Shown here piece by piece: positions 45,778 through 56,321 of a DNA stretch of 64,000 bases (position 1 is the first letter of the stretch; every line of letters begins with the position of its first letter). The stretch spans positions 2,119,001-2,183,000 of the forward strand of contig NZ_CP019389.1 in assembly GCF_001971785.1 (NCBI RefSeq), read 5' to 3'. Made by a program: the position numbers and the translations under genes. This DNA comes from Seonamhaeicola sp. S2-3 (GTDB taxonomy: Bacteria > Bacteroidota > Bacteroidia > Flavobacteriales > Flavobacteriaceae). The notes beneath the pieces were generated by a model, which was given only the letters and a program-made list of their open reading frames with translations, had not been told where the DNA came from and searched no databases.

Positions 45778-48726
45778 ATGAAATATACATATTTGACTGC
45801 GCTGTTTTTGATTTTTTGTATAAGTTCTTGGAGTCAGCAAACTATCAAGTTCCCAATAGTTGAAAACGGAACCATGGCATCAATTACCATTGATGAAAAA
45901 GATGCTAAAGTTGTTGCTTTAGCTTCTAAATTCTTATCAAACGATGTTAAACAAGTTTCAGGAAAAAATATGGTAATCAATAAAAAAAAAGCGAAATATC
46001 AAATTATAGCAGGAACATTAGGAAAAAGCAAATACATTAATCAAATTGTTTCAAAAAACAATATGGATGTTTCTCAAATTAAAAACAAATGGGAAACTTA
46101 TAGTATTCAAGTTATAAAAAAACCTTCACAAAATGTCGAGAAAGCTTTAGTTATTATTGGTTCAGACCGAAGAGGAACAGCTTATGGATTATTAGAAATT
46201 TCTAGAATGATAGGTGTTTCCCCGTGGGAATGGTGGGCCGATGTTACCCCAACAAAGCAGGAAAATATAGTGCTTCATATAGAAAATAAAATTTATGGAG
46301 AACCATCAGTAAAATACCGTGGCATCTTTTTAAATGACGAAGATTGGGGATTGCAACGGTGGTCGGCATTAAATTATGAACCAGAAACAGGCGATATTGG
46401 TTCAAAAACTTATGCTAAAGTATTTGAACTTTTACTGCGTTTGCGTGCCAATACCATTTGGCCTGCAATGCATAAATGTACCAAAGCATTTTACCATTAT
46501 CCGCAGAATAAAATAGTGGCAGACGATTATGCCATAGTTATCGGTACATCACATGCAGAGCCTATGTTATGTAACATTAATGCAGAATGGAATCATGATA
46601 TTATGGGCGATTATAGATATGATACCAATTCAGAATCTATAAAAACGTTATTCAAAAAGCGTGCTAAAGAAACTGCAAATTTTGAAGGTATTTATACCCT
46701 TGGTATGCGTGGAGAACACGATTCTCCTATGATTGTTGGGGAAGATGATACCCAATCGCAAGTAAAACTATTAGAACAGGTTATAACAGATCAACGCAAG
46801 ATTCTAAAAACAAATTCTAAAAAAGGTGTTATAAAACCTCAGGCTTTTGTGCCGTACAAAGAGGTGTTGCATTACTACCAAAGTGGATTGAATTTACCAG
46901 AAGATGTTAGTTTGGTTTGGACCGACGATAACTACGGTTACATGCGCCAGTTAAGTAATGCCAAAGAGCAAAAACGTAGTGGTGGTGCTGGTGTTTATTA
47001 CCATACATCGTATTGGGGAAGACCTCATGACTATTTATGGTTGAACTCTACAAACCCCGTTTTAATGTGGGAAGAAATGACTAAAGCATATGAGTTTGGT
47101 TCGCAAAATATCTGGATTTTAAATTGTGGTGATATCAAACCTCATGAGTACAATATAGAATTGTTTTTGGATATGGCTTGGCATATTGATGCTTTTAAAA
47201 ATAACGATGCTGTTAAAAAACATCATATAAATTGGAGCGCAAGAGAATTTGGGAATAGTAATGCAGAAGCTATTACTAATTTAATGTTTGATTATAACCA
47301 ATTAGCATTTCAGCGCCGACCAGAATTTATGGCTTGGAGTCAAGTAGAACCCGTTACTAAATCGGGTAAAACCGAGTTAACTCAGTATCATTATTGTGAT
47401 GAGGTTTTTAAGAGAATTGAAGCGCACGAAAACCTGATAGACCAAGTAAAACAGTTAAAGCAAACTATTCCCAGTTACAGAGCAGATGCATTTTATCAGC
47501 TAGTTTATTACCCAATTGTTGGCGCATCAAACTTAAATTTAAAATGGCTTTACAGTTATAAAAATGAGTTTGTGGCTTCACAAGGACGAGAGAGTGCTAA
47601 GGATTTTGCATCGAAATCTTTAGAGGCTTACAAAACTATTAAAAAAGAAACCGACTATTTTAACAACACACTTCAAAACGGTAAATGGAAGCACATCATG
47701 AGCATGTCGCCTAGGCACTTACCTGTGTTTGCAGAACCTACAGCGTCCATTCCTTTAACAGAAAAACATAACACTTTGGGTATAGCCATAGAGGGGTATC
47801 AAATGGAGGTAAATAATGAGATTATAAACTCTTATGCCGATGTTTTTCCTGTGTTTAATGCTTATACTAAAAATAAGTACTATATGGATGTGTTCTTAAA
47901 GGGACAAGGCGAATTGGAGTGGGAATTACAACCTAAAGCCGATTGGATTATACTTTCTAAAACCTCCGGGAAATTAGATAAAAACCAATTAGAAGAGCGT
48001 ATTTGGGTTACTATAGATTGGGATAAAGTACCACAAGGCGAAAATAAAAAGGAAGCTCCGTTAGGGCATGATTACCAGCTAATACCACCAAGCTACAAAG
48101 TGAATTCGGCCATAGATGTAATAACAAAAAACAAAACTACAACGCTTGGTGTTTCAGTCTTCAACCCAAAATTTAAGAATTTAGAAGATTATAAAGGTTT
48201 TGTTGAAGACAAAGGTTTTGTATCAATAAACGCTGAAAATTATACTAGAAAAACTAAAGGAAAAGAAGCTGAATGGACTACCTTTAGTGGTTTAGGCTAT
48301 ACAGGAAATGTTAGCGTAGCTCTTCCGCGAAGCGCAACTTCTGAAACTCGTGTTGAGGCTATAAAACAAAATAGCCCTGTTTTGGAGTATGATTTTTATA
48401 CCTTTAATTTTGGGGAGGTAGATGTGTTTTTGCAGGCTGTTCCTACACATGCTTTTAATAATAATTCAGGTGTGCGTTGTGCAGTGGCTATAGACAATGC
48501 AGAACCTGTAATAGTCGATTTTCAAACCTTTGGCAGAAGTGAAACTTGGAAACAAAATGTGTTAAAAAATGCATCGGTTAAATCCGTTAAGCAAATAGTA
48601 AACACGTCAGGAAAGCACAAATTAAAGATCTGGATGGTAGATCCTGGAGTAATGTTAGACCAAATTTTAATAGATTTAGGAGGTTGGAAAACTTCGTATG
48701 CATTTCCACCAGAAACCAAAATGTAA
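45778..48726 (+). CDS. GH115 alpha-glucuronidase
   Basis: GH115 enzymes remove (4-O-methyl-)D-glucuronic acid side chains. The 982-residue protein has a signal peptide (ISSWSQ), an N-terminal alpha/beta domain, and a TIM-barrel with GVSPWEWWADVTP, KYRGIFLNDEDWGLQ, RLRANTIWPAMH, LGMRGEHDSPM and SLVWTDDNYGYMRQLS. A helical domain and a C-terminal beta domain ending near DPGVMLDQILIDLGGWK follow. Its place among alpha-mannosidases, away from xylan enzymes, points to glucuronic acid on a mannan. It starts right after the GH125 stop. Confidence 0.93.
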   Translation: MKYTYLTALFLIFCISSWSQQTIKFPIVENGTMASITIDEKDAKVVALASKFLSNDVKQVSGKNMVINKKKAKYQIIAGTLGKSKYINQIVSKNNMDVSQIKNKWETYSIQVIKKPSQNVEKALVIIGSDRRGTAYGLLEISRMIGVSPWEWWADVTPTKQENIVLHIENKIYGEPSVKYRGIFLNDEDWGLQRWSALNYEPETGDIGSKTYAKVFELLLRLRANTIWPAMHKCTKAFYHYPQNKIVADDYAIVIGTSHAEPMLCNINAEWNHDIMGDYRYDTNSESIKTLFKKRAKETANFEGIYTLGMRGEHDSPMIVGEDDTQSQVKLLEQVITDQRKILKTNSKKGVIKPQAFVPYKEVLHYYQSGLNLPEDVSLVWTDDNYGYMRQLSNAKEQKRSGGAGVYYHTSYWGRPHDYLWLNSTNPVLMWEEMTKAYEFGSQNIWILNCGDIKPHEYNIELFLDMAWHIDAFKNNDAVKKHHINWSAREFGNSNAEAITNLMFDYNQLAFQRRPEFMAWSQVEPVTKSGKTELTQYHYCDEVFKRIEAHENLIDQVKQLKQTIPSYRADAFYQLVYYPIVGASNLNLKWLYSYKNEFVASQGRESAKDFASKSLEAYKTIKKETDYFNNTLQNGKWKHIMSMSPRHLPVFAEPTASIPLTEKHNTLGIAIEGYQMEVNNEIINSYADVFPVFNAYTKNKYYMDVFLKGQGELEWELQPKADWIILSKTSGKLDKNQLEERIWVTIDWDKVPQGENKKEAPLGHDYQLIPPSYKVNSAIDVITKNKTTTLGVSVFNPKFKNLEDYKGFVEDKGFVSINAENYTRKTKGKEAEWTTFSGLGYTGNVSVALPRSATSETRVEAIKQNSPVLEYDFYTFNFGEVDVFLQAVPTHAFNNNSGVRCAVAIDNAEPVIVDFQTFGRSETWKQNVLKNASVKSVKQIVNTSGKHKLKIWMVDPGVMLDQILIDLGGWKTSYAFPPETKM

Positions 48727-48732
48727 TATTAT

Positions 48733-50547
48733 ATGCGTAAACTTATTGTATTCGTACTTTTTGTACTATCTGTATTTTCTTGTTTAGAAAAGAAAGACAA
48801 TAAAAGTTTTCAAGTAGCCTTTATGGCCGATGTGCACTTACAAGATATTTACGGAAGCTTTTCAGATAATAATTATAAAGGTGTTTTAAATCCGCAAACA
48901 GGCAAATATACCTTAGCCAGAACAATGCAATCTCAATTGCAATCTACAAGACTATTTAACGAAAATTATTTTGCATTTTTGGCCGCTTTAGATAATGTAG
49001 TCTCTCGGAATATAAAATATGTGGTATTGCCAGGAGATTTTAGTGATGATGGCCAAATGCTCAATATTAAAGGTTTAAAAAGTATACTAGATAGTTACAC
49101 AAAAAATCATGGCATTAAATTTATTCTAACCACGGGCAATCACGATCCTGTACGTCCATTTTATCAAGAATCTGGTAAAGAAGATTTTCTTGGAGAAGGA
49201 GGCCAACAAAAAGCTATTTTTAGTTCGAAAAAAGCATTCAATTCAAAAGACAATTCTAAATTAAAACCGGTGTTCACAAAAGATATCGCCAAATTAGGAT
49301 ATACCGAAATTCTTTCAGAATTAAGGGACTTTGGTTTTTTTCCAAAGAAAACTGATGTGTACTGGGAAAGTCCTTTTTCAAACTATAATTATTCAGATTA
49401 TACTTTTAAAGACGCTGCAAAACAAGCAGAATTAGATAATAGAAAGTATAAAATGGAACCCAATGGATCTGAAATTCCAGATGTAAGTTATTTGGTAGAA
49501 CCAGCAGAAGGCATTTGGTTTTTAGCTATTGATGCTAACGTGTATGTCCCCAAAGATGAAAACACTTTTTCTAGCGCAAGTATTGGCTATAATAATGTGT
49601 TAACGCATAAAAAACATCTTTTTAAGTGGATAAAAACCATTACTAAACGCGCAAAAAGACTTAATAAAAAGCTAGTTGTATTCAGTCATTACCCAACGGT
49701 AGAATTTAACGACGGAGCCTCAGAACATATACGAATGCTATTGGGAGAAGATAAAATGCAACTCCATCGTGTTCCTCAAAACGAAGTGGCCAAGGCATTT
49801 ATAGAAGCGGGTGTTAAGGTACATTTTGGAGGTCATATGCACATAAATGATACTGGTGTTGCAGCCTTTGAATTAGGTACTTTGGTAAATGTGCAAATAC
49901 CTTCGTTAGCCGCTTATATCCCTGCGTATAAAATTGCAACATTTTCATCTAACGAGATTGAAATTAAAACTATAGTAATAGATTCCGTTCCTAGATTTAA
50001 GGAACTATTCCCACTTTACAAACAAGAATATGCCTTTTTAAAAAATAATGATGAGAAAGCATTATGGGATTCTACTATTTTAGAGGCGAAAAACTATAAG
50101 GATTATACCCAAAACCATTTAAAAGGACTAATTAATAATAGGTTTTTAGAAAACGAATGGAACATGCCGTTTACCCAATTTTTACTAGGCCTAAATAAAA
50201 AAAGTGTTGCTGAGTTTGTGTCAATTGAAGAAACAGCTTTAAAAGATTTTGATGACTGGACAAGTTTTGATATGTTGTTCGATTTGTACCGCTTACGTTC
50301 TGCAGATGTCTTGGCATTTGATGATATTGGAGAAAAAAATATTGAAAACTATAGAAGCATTATAAATTCTTACTTAATTCATTTTAAAGAGGTTAATGAG
50401 CCTTCAGAAATAGAAAATGACTTTTTACAATTCTGTATAATCTTCAAAAGGTTTTTAAATGGAGCTCCAAGTACTAATTTTAGTGTTGATTTAAGTAAAA
50501 GTAAAAGTAAAATTATACCGAGTGATAGTAAATTTTATTCAAATTAG
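48733..50547 (+). CDS. Calcineurin-like metallophosphoesterase, lipoprotein
   Basis: The 604-residue lipoprotein (lipobox SVFSC, Cys17) has the two-metal phosphoesterase motifs in order: DVH (Asp33, His35), LPGDFSDDG, TTGNHDP, FSHYP and GGHMHIND. A long C-terminal helical extension (residues about 420-604) is not recognised. It is the last gene of the first enzyme block, 6 bp after GH115. A secreted phosphoesterase with mannosidases suggests removal of phosphate or phosphodiester groups from the glycan (inference). Confidence 0.9.
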   Translation: MRKLIVFVLFVLSVFSCLEKKDNKSFQVAFMADVHLQDIYGSFSDNNYKGVLNPQTGKYTLARTMQSQLQSTRLFNENYFAFLAALDNVVSRNIKYVVLPGDFSDDGQMLNIKGLKSILDSYTKNHGIKFILTTGNHDPVRPFYQESGKEDFLGEGGQQKAIFSSKKAFNSKDNSKLKPVFTKDIAKLGYTEILSELRDFGFFPKKTDVYWESPFSNYNYSDYTFKDAAKQAELDNRKYKMEPNGSEIPDVSYLVEPAEGIWFLAIDANVYVPKDENTFSSASIGYNNVLTHKKHLFKWIKTITKRAKRLNKKLVVFSHYPTVEFNDGASEHIRMLLGEDKMQLHRVPQNEVAKAFIEAGVKVHFGGHMHINDTGVAAFELGTLVNVQIPSLAAYIPAYKIATFSSNEIEIKTIVIDSVPRFKELFPLYKQEYAFLKNNDEKALWDSTILEAKNYKDYTQNHLKGLINNRFLENEWNMPFTQFLLGLNKKSVAEFVSIEETALKDFDDWTSFDMLFDLYRLRSADVLAFDDIGEKNIENYRSIINSYLIHFKEVNEPSEIENDFLQFCIIFKRFLNGAPSTNFSVDLSKSKSKIIPSDSKFYSN

Positions 50548-50820
50548 ATTCTTTTCAATTCATTTAACTTTTAATCTAATAGACTTAATGTTAAAATAAG
50601 TTCAATCTAGAAAACTCGTTGCTATAATACTAACTTGCTCATTTTAAAGATGTATTATTTAAATTAGCTATTATGAATATTATGCTATGGAGCCTTAATG
50701 ATAAATATTTTTTAATTAAAACTTAATAAGTTTAATTAGTTGAATGTTTTAAAAATGTGTCAATAATAGCATAATTATATTTAATTTTAGATAAGTTTTA
50801 AAATACGTTAATACTCAAGA

Positions 50821-51696
50821 ATGAAAGCATCATTTTACAAAATTCTTTTCGATGAAGAAACTCCTTTTCGGTGTACATATTTGGATAAACCTAATTTTGA
50901 TATGCCGTGGCATTTCCACCCTGAGTTAGAATTAACATTAATATTAGAAAGTGAGGGGATAAGATATATAGGAGATCATACATCTAGATATAAAGCTGGA
51001 GATTTAGTTTTGGTAGGTTCAAATTTGCCTCATATGTGGGTAAATAATAGCACAGAGACTTCTGCTAAAAATAAAAAATTTAATAGAAGTATACGTATTA
51101 CACTTCAATTTCCTCCAGATATGATAGATAATATGTTTAAAAAAGCTCAAGAGTTACAACCCTTAATTAGGCTTTTTGCACTAGCACAAAGAGGTATATC
51201 ATTTTCTCAAAAAACAAGTAAAGAAATTAAACCTCTATTTCTGGAAATTAATGATAAAACAGGACTCAGAAGATGGATATCTGTATTTAACTTATTATTT
51301 AAATTAACAGAAGCTGAAGGTTATAAATTATTAGCTAGCCCAGGATATTTACCACAGTTAACAAGGAAAGACCACGGATTAGTAAATAAGGTGTTTAACT
51401 ACATTGAAACACATTTTAAAGATAAAATAACCCTACAAGAAATGGCAGATTTAGCATGCTTAACCAAACCCTCCTTTTGTCGTTTGTTTAAACAAAAAAC
51501 AGGAAAAACGTTTTTTGATTTCTTAAATGAATATCGTATTAATTATGCAAAACGACTTTTATTAGATTCTAATAAAGAATCTATAAATACTATAGCACTA
51601 CACTCTGGCTTTCCTACCATTCAGCATTTCAATAAAAAGTTTAAAGCTCTGAATAATGGGCTTACTCCAAGTCAATTTTTAAAAGTTAATGCTTAG
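50821..51696 (+). CDS. AraC-family regulator between the two enzyme blocks
   Basis: The 291-residue protein has an N-terminal cupin (MPWHFHPELELTLILESEG, GDLVLVGSNLPHMW) and a C-terminal AraC domain (KITLQEMADLACLTKPSFCR, TIALHSGFPTIQHFNKKFKA). About 270 bp of AT-rich non-coding DNA lies on each side, so it is likely transcribed alone. It is the only PUL-type regulator in the window. A sugar-sensing activator of the second block, or of the whole locus, is the natural guess. Confidence 0.92.
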   Translation: MKASFYKILFDEETPFRCTYLDKPNFDMPWHFHPELELTLILESEGIRYIGDHTSRYKAGDLVLVGSNLPHMWVNNSTETSAKNKKFNRSIRITLQFPPDMIDNMFKKAQELQPLIRLFALAQRGISFSQKTSKEIKPLFLEINDKTGLRRWISVFNLLFKLTEAEGYKLLASPGYLPQLTRKDHGLVNKVFNYIETHFKDKITLQEMADLACLTKPSFCRLFKQKTGKTFFDFLNEYRINYAKRLLLDSNKESINTIALHSGFPTIQHFNKKFKALNNGLTPSQFLKVNA

Positions 51697-51969
51697 GTAA
51701 AATAGAACCCCAAAAAACCGGCTAAACTCTAATGTTAATATTGGCTCATTATTAGTGATTTTAATATCATAATTGTATTCTTATTGTGCTTAATTTTACA
51801 GAGAATAAAATTTATTATTCAGTCTATTAAAAACCACTAAACTATTTATTCCTTTCATATAGTGCTATAGGATTGGTGCGCTAGCTAATTCAAATGCATT
51901 ATTAAACTGAGATATTTTTGTCTGGTTTTTAAAATTAATCTATATAAGTATAAATTTTAAAAGAAAATT

Positions 51970-54900
51970 ATGAGAAATCTTTTCATCTTAGTTGTTCTAA
52001 TTTTAAACCTTTCATTAAGTGCTCAAAACTCTAAAATTGAAATAATAGGTGTAAAACCAACACCATTTTTTCCTAAAGTAGAAAAAGGAGAAGCTCTAAA
52101 ACAGTTAGTTAAACTTAGTATTGAGAATAAAACAAACAAAACTCCAATAAAACTAAAAATTGAGGTAGAAGGCTTAGAGGCTTATTACCAAGATTTAGGC
52201 ACTCTGGAAAAAGGTAGTTCGGTGCATGATATTATGATTGCTGATATAAATAAGGCAACTAAAGTTAACTTAGAACTGTTAAATAGCAGAGGTAAAATTG
52301 TAGCACAAAAAACACTTATTTGGAAGCCACAAAAAAAGTGGAAAGTTTATTATGCTGCTGTTTCACATCATGATTTAGGCTTTATCACCTACTATCAAAA
52401 CCTAAGAAAAGCGGTTCGTGAAAGTGAAATAGACACAGCTCTTGTTTATTGCCGCAAAACTGATGGTTGGGATGAAAACAGCCAGTTTAGATGGAATGTA
52501 GAAACTAGTGAAGCACTCATTCGCTGGATGGCTAAGCAAACACCAGAAAAGATTAAAGAATTTGAACGTAGAATACAGGAAGGACGTATTGAAATTATTG
52601 CCAACCATAACACCATCTCTACGCAAATGGTGGGGTACGAAATGATGGCACGTAGTTTTTACACTCCTAACCGCTACGTGCAAGACATGCTGGATATTGA
52701 CCCCGCTAAAGTTGCTTTAATAAATGATGTCACAGGTGTTAGCCGTACATGGCCTTTATATCTTAAAGAAGCAGATATCCCTTATTTTATGCATGGTAGT
52801 AACCACCCTAACAACTTGCAGGATATGATAGATCAACCTGTTTTTAGATGGTTGAGCACCGATGGAGACAATGAGAAAGCCCCATTATGTAAAGCCGATT
52901 CATACTACTCTCCTAATAAAATTGCCAAATGGGATTTAGATGGTGTTTCGTATTTAATTAACCGCCATGTAGATTTAGACTGGAAGTTTGATTGCATTCT
53001 GGCTTACGATAGTCACGACTTTGCCATTCCATCAATGCAGAATGCCAATAATATTAAAGAGTGGAATTCAAAATACGAATATCCTAAATTTAGATGTTCA
53101 GTAATAAGCTCCTATTTCGATGATATTGCTCAGCAGTTGAAACCAGGCATGATTCAGGAAACAGCTAAAGATGCGCCCGATAGTTGGAACGATCAGGAAA
53201 TTATTGATGCCAACCTGTTGGCAAGAGCGCGTAAAGCTAGTTCTGAAATTCCTACCACCGAAAAACTGGCCAGTATAGCTATGACATTGGGTGGGGAATA
53301 TCCAGAAAAGGAATTATTTCAAGCTTATAACCGTATTATAATGTATCACGAGCACACCAATGGTGCTATTGACGGGGGAAATCATAAATATTACGAAACC
53401 GAAAATGTAATGCACGAAAAATTGGTAGACGAAGCCATTGATATAAACGAGCAGGCATTAAGTGTTTCTCTCCAAAAACTTGGGTCGCAAATTCAATCGA
53501 AAAAAAGTGCATTGGTAGTTTACAATCCTCTAAACTGGAAACGTGATGAGTTGGTGTATTTTAAAGCTAGTAAGCTGCCGTTTGAACATTTTCAGATTAT
53601 CGATGCCGATACAAAAAAGCCAATACAGGTACAAAAATTAAAAGATGGTAGATTTGCTTTTTATGCCGAAAATATTCCTTCAATGGGATATAAATCTTAC
53701 ACTATTAAGGAAACTAAAAAAGCGGGGTACAGTAGTTCATCAATAAGTGAGGCAAATTCTATAGAAAATGATTTTTATCAAATTTCGATTGATAGAACAA
53801 AAAATATTATTTCTGATGTAATTGATAAACAGTTAGATAAAAACATTATTGATAAAACCTCTCCATATGCCCTTGGAGAATACATTCACTACGACCACTT
53901 TAGTGGAGAATGGAAGAAGACGAAATTTACTGGCATAAAGTACTACAAAGGAGCAGTGTTGGATGAGATTCATATTAGTCAAGATGCTTATTTAACAGGT
54001 AAAGTTGAGTTAGTGGTTTACATTCACCATAAAATAAAGAAAATTGATTTTGCTCTAGAGGTAGATAAATTATCGAATGGAGAAGAGCTTACTGGTGGTT
54101 GGAACCGTTACATGAAAGAGGCTGCTTTTTGTGCAATACCTGTTTCGGTGCCAGACTATCAACACCACCATGAATTGTCTGGAGCAGTTACTCAGCCTGG
54201 TAACAAAGATTTGCAATTTGAAGCTTCGGAGTCTGCTTTCTATGCTATTCAACATTTTGCAGATGCTTCTAACGATAACTTTGGTGTAACCCTTTCTACC
54301 ATCGAAACCAACTGTATCAACTATGGTTATCCTCGTCCAGTATATTGGAACAACGACGGGCGTCGTCCTAAAGAAGAGATTGTTAAACCAAAAAACAGCA
54401 ACATGTTTTTGTACTTGATGAATAATTTCTTCCAAACCAACGTAAAGGTAGATCAGCCAGGTATTAAAAATTATACCTTTTCTATTCGCAGTCATTCTGG
54501 CGACTGGAAAGGAGGAAAGGCATACCAGTTTGCTTGGGAAACTTCAAACCCAATTATTTCGCAGTACATTGAAAAAAATAAAGAGGGTAAACTTCCGTCT
54601 AAAAAATCATTCTTATCTACCGATAAAGATAATGTTGTGATTAGTACCCTTAAAAAGGCAGAAGCCAACGGCGATGGATTGGTTGTTCGTCTTTTTGAAC
54701 TGGCAGGTAAAGATTCAAAAGTTAAAATGAAACTCAATTTAAATAAGGACATTAATAAAGCAGTTGTTTTAAACCTGTTGGAAAATGATGAAGAAGAAAT
54801 ATCAGTTTCAAATAACGAAGTAGAATTTAATATAAACGGACATGGTATAAAAAACATTCGTTTATTAAGTGAGCCATCTCAAAAACCTATTGTAAGTAAT

Positions 54901-56295
54901 GTAACTGCCTTGGCTGTTTCAAATGAAGAAGTAAAGCTTAGTTGGGAGGGTGATAATTCTAGTTTTTACAATATTTATCGCAGCAAAAGCCCTGATTTTA
55001 AGTTGAATGCGCTTAATTATTTAGGTTATTCAGAAGGAACTTCGTATTTAGATAAAACTGTATTAGACTATGCTGGAGGAAGACATAAAAGAGTAGAGCC
55101 TAATACAACCTATTACTACAAAGTTGAACCTGTTGATGAATTTAATAACCGAGGTATTGCTTCACAAACAATTAAATGTACTACGCTAAAAACAGAGGAG
55201 GCCGATGCCAAACCAAATAAAGTACAAGGTGTTTATACAGTACATGTTTCGCCATTAGCTCCCGAAGATTTTATTAATCTTTGGTTTTATTCCAATTTTG
55301 AAAAAGACGTAGACAAATACCTTATTCACAGAGGTGAATCTGCCGATTTTGTTCCCAATAAAAGTAACCTGATTAACACTCTTATTCCTTCGGAAGGTAC
55401 ATTCAGTTTTCATTATACCTACAGTAATTCTGAATTAAACCGACAGATGTTCGAGGATAAAACGGCTAAAGTAAATACAGCTTATTACTACAAAGTGGCT
55501 GCAGTTGATAATAGTGGAAATGTGGGCGAATATTCTGATGCGGCATATGCTTATATGGAAAAAATACCTGTAGAAATTAAGCATGAATACATAGCAACGA
55601 AAGAATTCAAAACTTTCAGACCAAAAGCTAAAGTGTCCATTGAATGCAGTGAACCAGGATACGATATGTATTATTCTACTGAAACCAGAACAAATACAAG
55701 CAAAGCTAAAAAGTATTCTGGCCCATTCGAAATTACAGAAGCTAGTGTAATTAATGTAGAGGTTTATAAGGCAAACACCAAAGAATTGGCTTATCGATAC
55801 CGTCGTTTCGTGAACGTGAATCAAAATATTAGTCAGTCTGATTATAATGGTCATTTTAATTCACTAAAAGCAACCGATGGCAGTTATTACAGTGGTTGGG
55901 TTTCAAAACAATTTGGTAATACTAAAGAAGAACCAAAAGATGTTTGGCTGGGTGTTAACTTGGGAGAGTTAAAAACTGTTGGTGGATTGACCGTTATTTC
56001 CGATAATGGTGATATTTTCCCAATTCACGACCAATTCCGTGTATTTGTGCGTAATGGAGAGAATGTAAAAGAAGTGAAATTTACCAATACACCCGACAAG
56101 AAAATCCGAAACAAATTTCATGTAACATTTGATGAACCGTTATTGGTTGATGGTGTGATGATTTACTTTGATAAAGATAAATTGCCTGTTAAAGGTGGAA
56201 GAGAAAATCAAGCAGGACTAGTTAGGATAAATGAATTATTGATATTAGATCAAAAAGGAGAGTCAATTCTTCGGTCTGATATATTAGGAATGTAA
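51970..56295 (+). CDS. Very large GH38-like alpha-mannosidase with Fn3 and discoidin-like domains
   Basis: The 1441-residue secreted protein has a signal peptide ending LSAQ. After an N-terminal beta domain, a GH38-type catalytic half appears: SHHDLGFITYYQ (H133-x-D135, metal), VETSEALIRWM, INDVTG (Asp253, candidate nucleophile) and MYHEHTNGAIDG (His460/462, metal). Beta-sandwich domains typical of GH38 follow to about residue 970. Then come two fibronectin III-like modules (about 978-1070 and 1080-1195), a chitobiase C-terminal-like module (about 1220-1275) and a discoidin-like domain (about 1280-1410). Most GH38 proteins have about 1000 residues. The pattern is divergent, so the specificity is uncertain. 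Confidence 0.8.
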   Translation: MRNLFILVVLILNLSLSAQNSKIEIIGVKPTPFFPKVEKGEALKQLVKLSIENKTNKTPIKLKIEVEGLEAYYQDLGTLEKGSSVHDIMIADINKATKVNLELLNSRGKIVAQKTLIWKPQKKWKVYYAAVSHHDLGFITYYQNLRKAVRESEIDTALVYCRKTDGWDENSQFRWNVETSEALIRWMAKQTPEKIKEFERRIQEGRIEIIANHNTISTQMVGYEMMARSFYTPNRYVQDMLDIDPAKVALINDVTGVSRTWPLYLKEADIPYFMHGSNHPNNLQDMIDQPVFRWLSTDGDNEKAPLCKADSYYSPNKIAKWDLDGVSYLINRHVDLDWKFDCILAYDSHDFAIPSMQNANNIKEWNSKYEYPKFRCSVISSYFDDIAQQLKPGMIQETAKDAPDSWNDQEIIDANLLARARKASSEIPTTEKLASIAMTLGGEYPEKELFQAYNRIIMYHEHTNGAIDGGNHKYYETENVMHEKLVDEAIDINEQALSVSLQKLGSQIQSKKSALVVYNPLNWKRDELVYFKASKLPFEHFQIIDADTKKPIQVQKLKDGRFAFYAENIPSMGYKSYTIKETKKAGYSSSSISEANSIENDFYQISIDRTKNIISDVIDKQLDKNIIDKTSPYALGEYIHYDHFSGEWKKTKFTGIKYYKGAVLDEIHISQDAYLTGKVELVVYIHHKIKKIDFALEVDKLSNGEELTGGWNRYMKEAAFCAIPVSVPDYQHHHELSGAVTQPGNKDLQFEASESAFYAIQHFADASNDNFGVTLSTIETNCINYGYPRPVYWNNDGRRPKEEIVKPKNSNMFLYLMNNFFQTNVKVDQPGIKNYTFSIRSHSGDWKGGKAYQFAWETSNPIISQYIEKNKEGKLPSKKSFLSTDKDNVVISTLKKAEANGDGLVVRLFELAGKDSKVKMKLNLNKDINKAVVLNLLENDEEEISVSNNEVEFNINGHGIKNIRLLSEPSQKPIVSNVTALAVSNEEVKLSWEGDNSSFYNIYRSKSPDFKLNALNYLGYSEGTSYLDKTVLDYAGGRHKRVEPNTTYYYKVEPVDEFNNRGIASQTIKCTTLKTEEADAKPNKVQGVYTVHVSPLAPEDFINLWFYSNFEKDVDKYLIHRGESADFVPNKSNLINTLIPSEGTFSFHYTYSNSELNRQMFEDKTAKVNTAYYYKVAAVDNSGNVGEYSDAAYAYMEKIPVEIKHEYIATKEFKTFRPKAKVSIECSEPGYDMYYSTETRTNTSKAKKYSGPFEITEASVINVEVYKANTKELAYRYRRFVNVNQNISQSDYNGHFNSLKATDGSYYSGWVSKQFGNTKEEPKDVWLGVNLGELKTVGGLTVISDNGDIFPIHDQFRVFVRNGENVKEVKFTNTPDKKIRNKFHVTFDEPLLVDGVMIYFDKDKLPVKGGRENQAGLVRINELLILDQKGESILRSDILGM

Positions 56296-56321
56296 TTAGT
56301 AACAGTGAAATAATAATTAAT

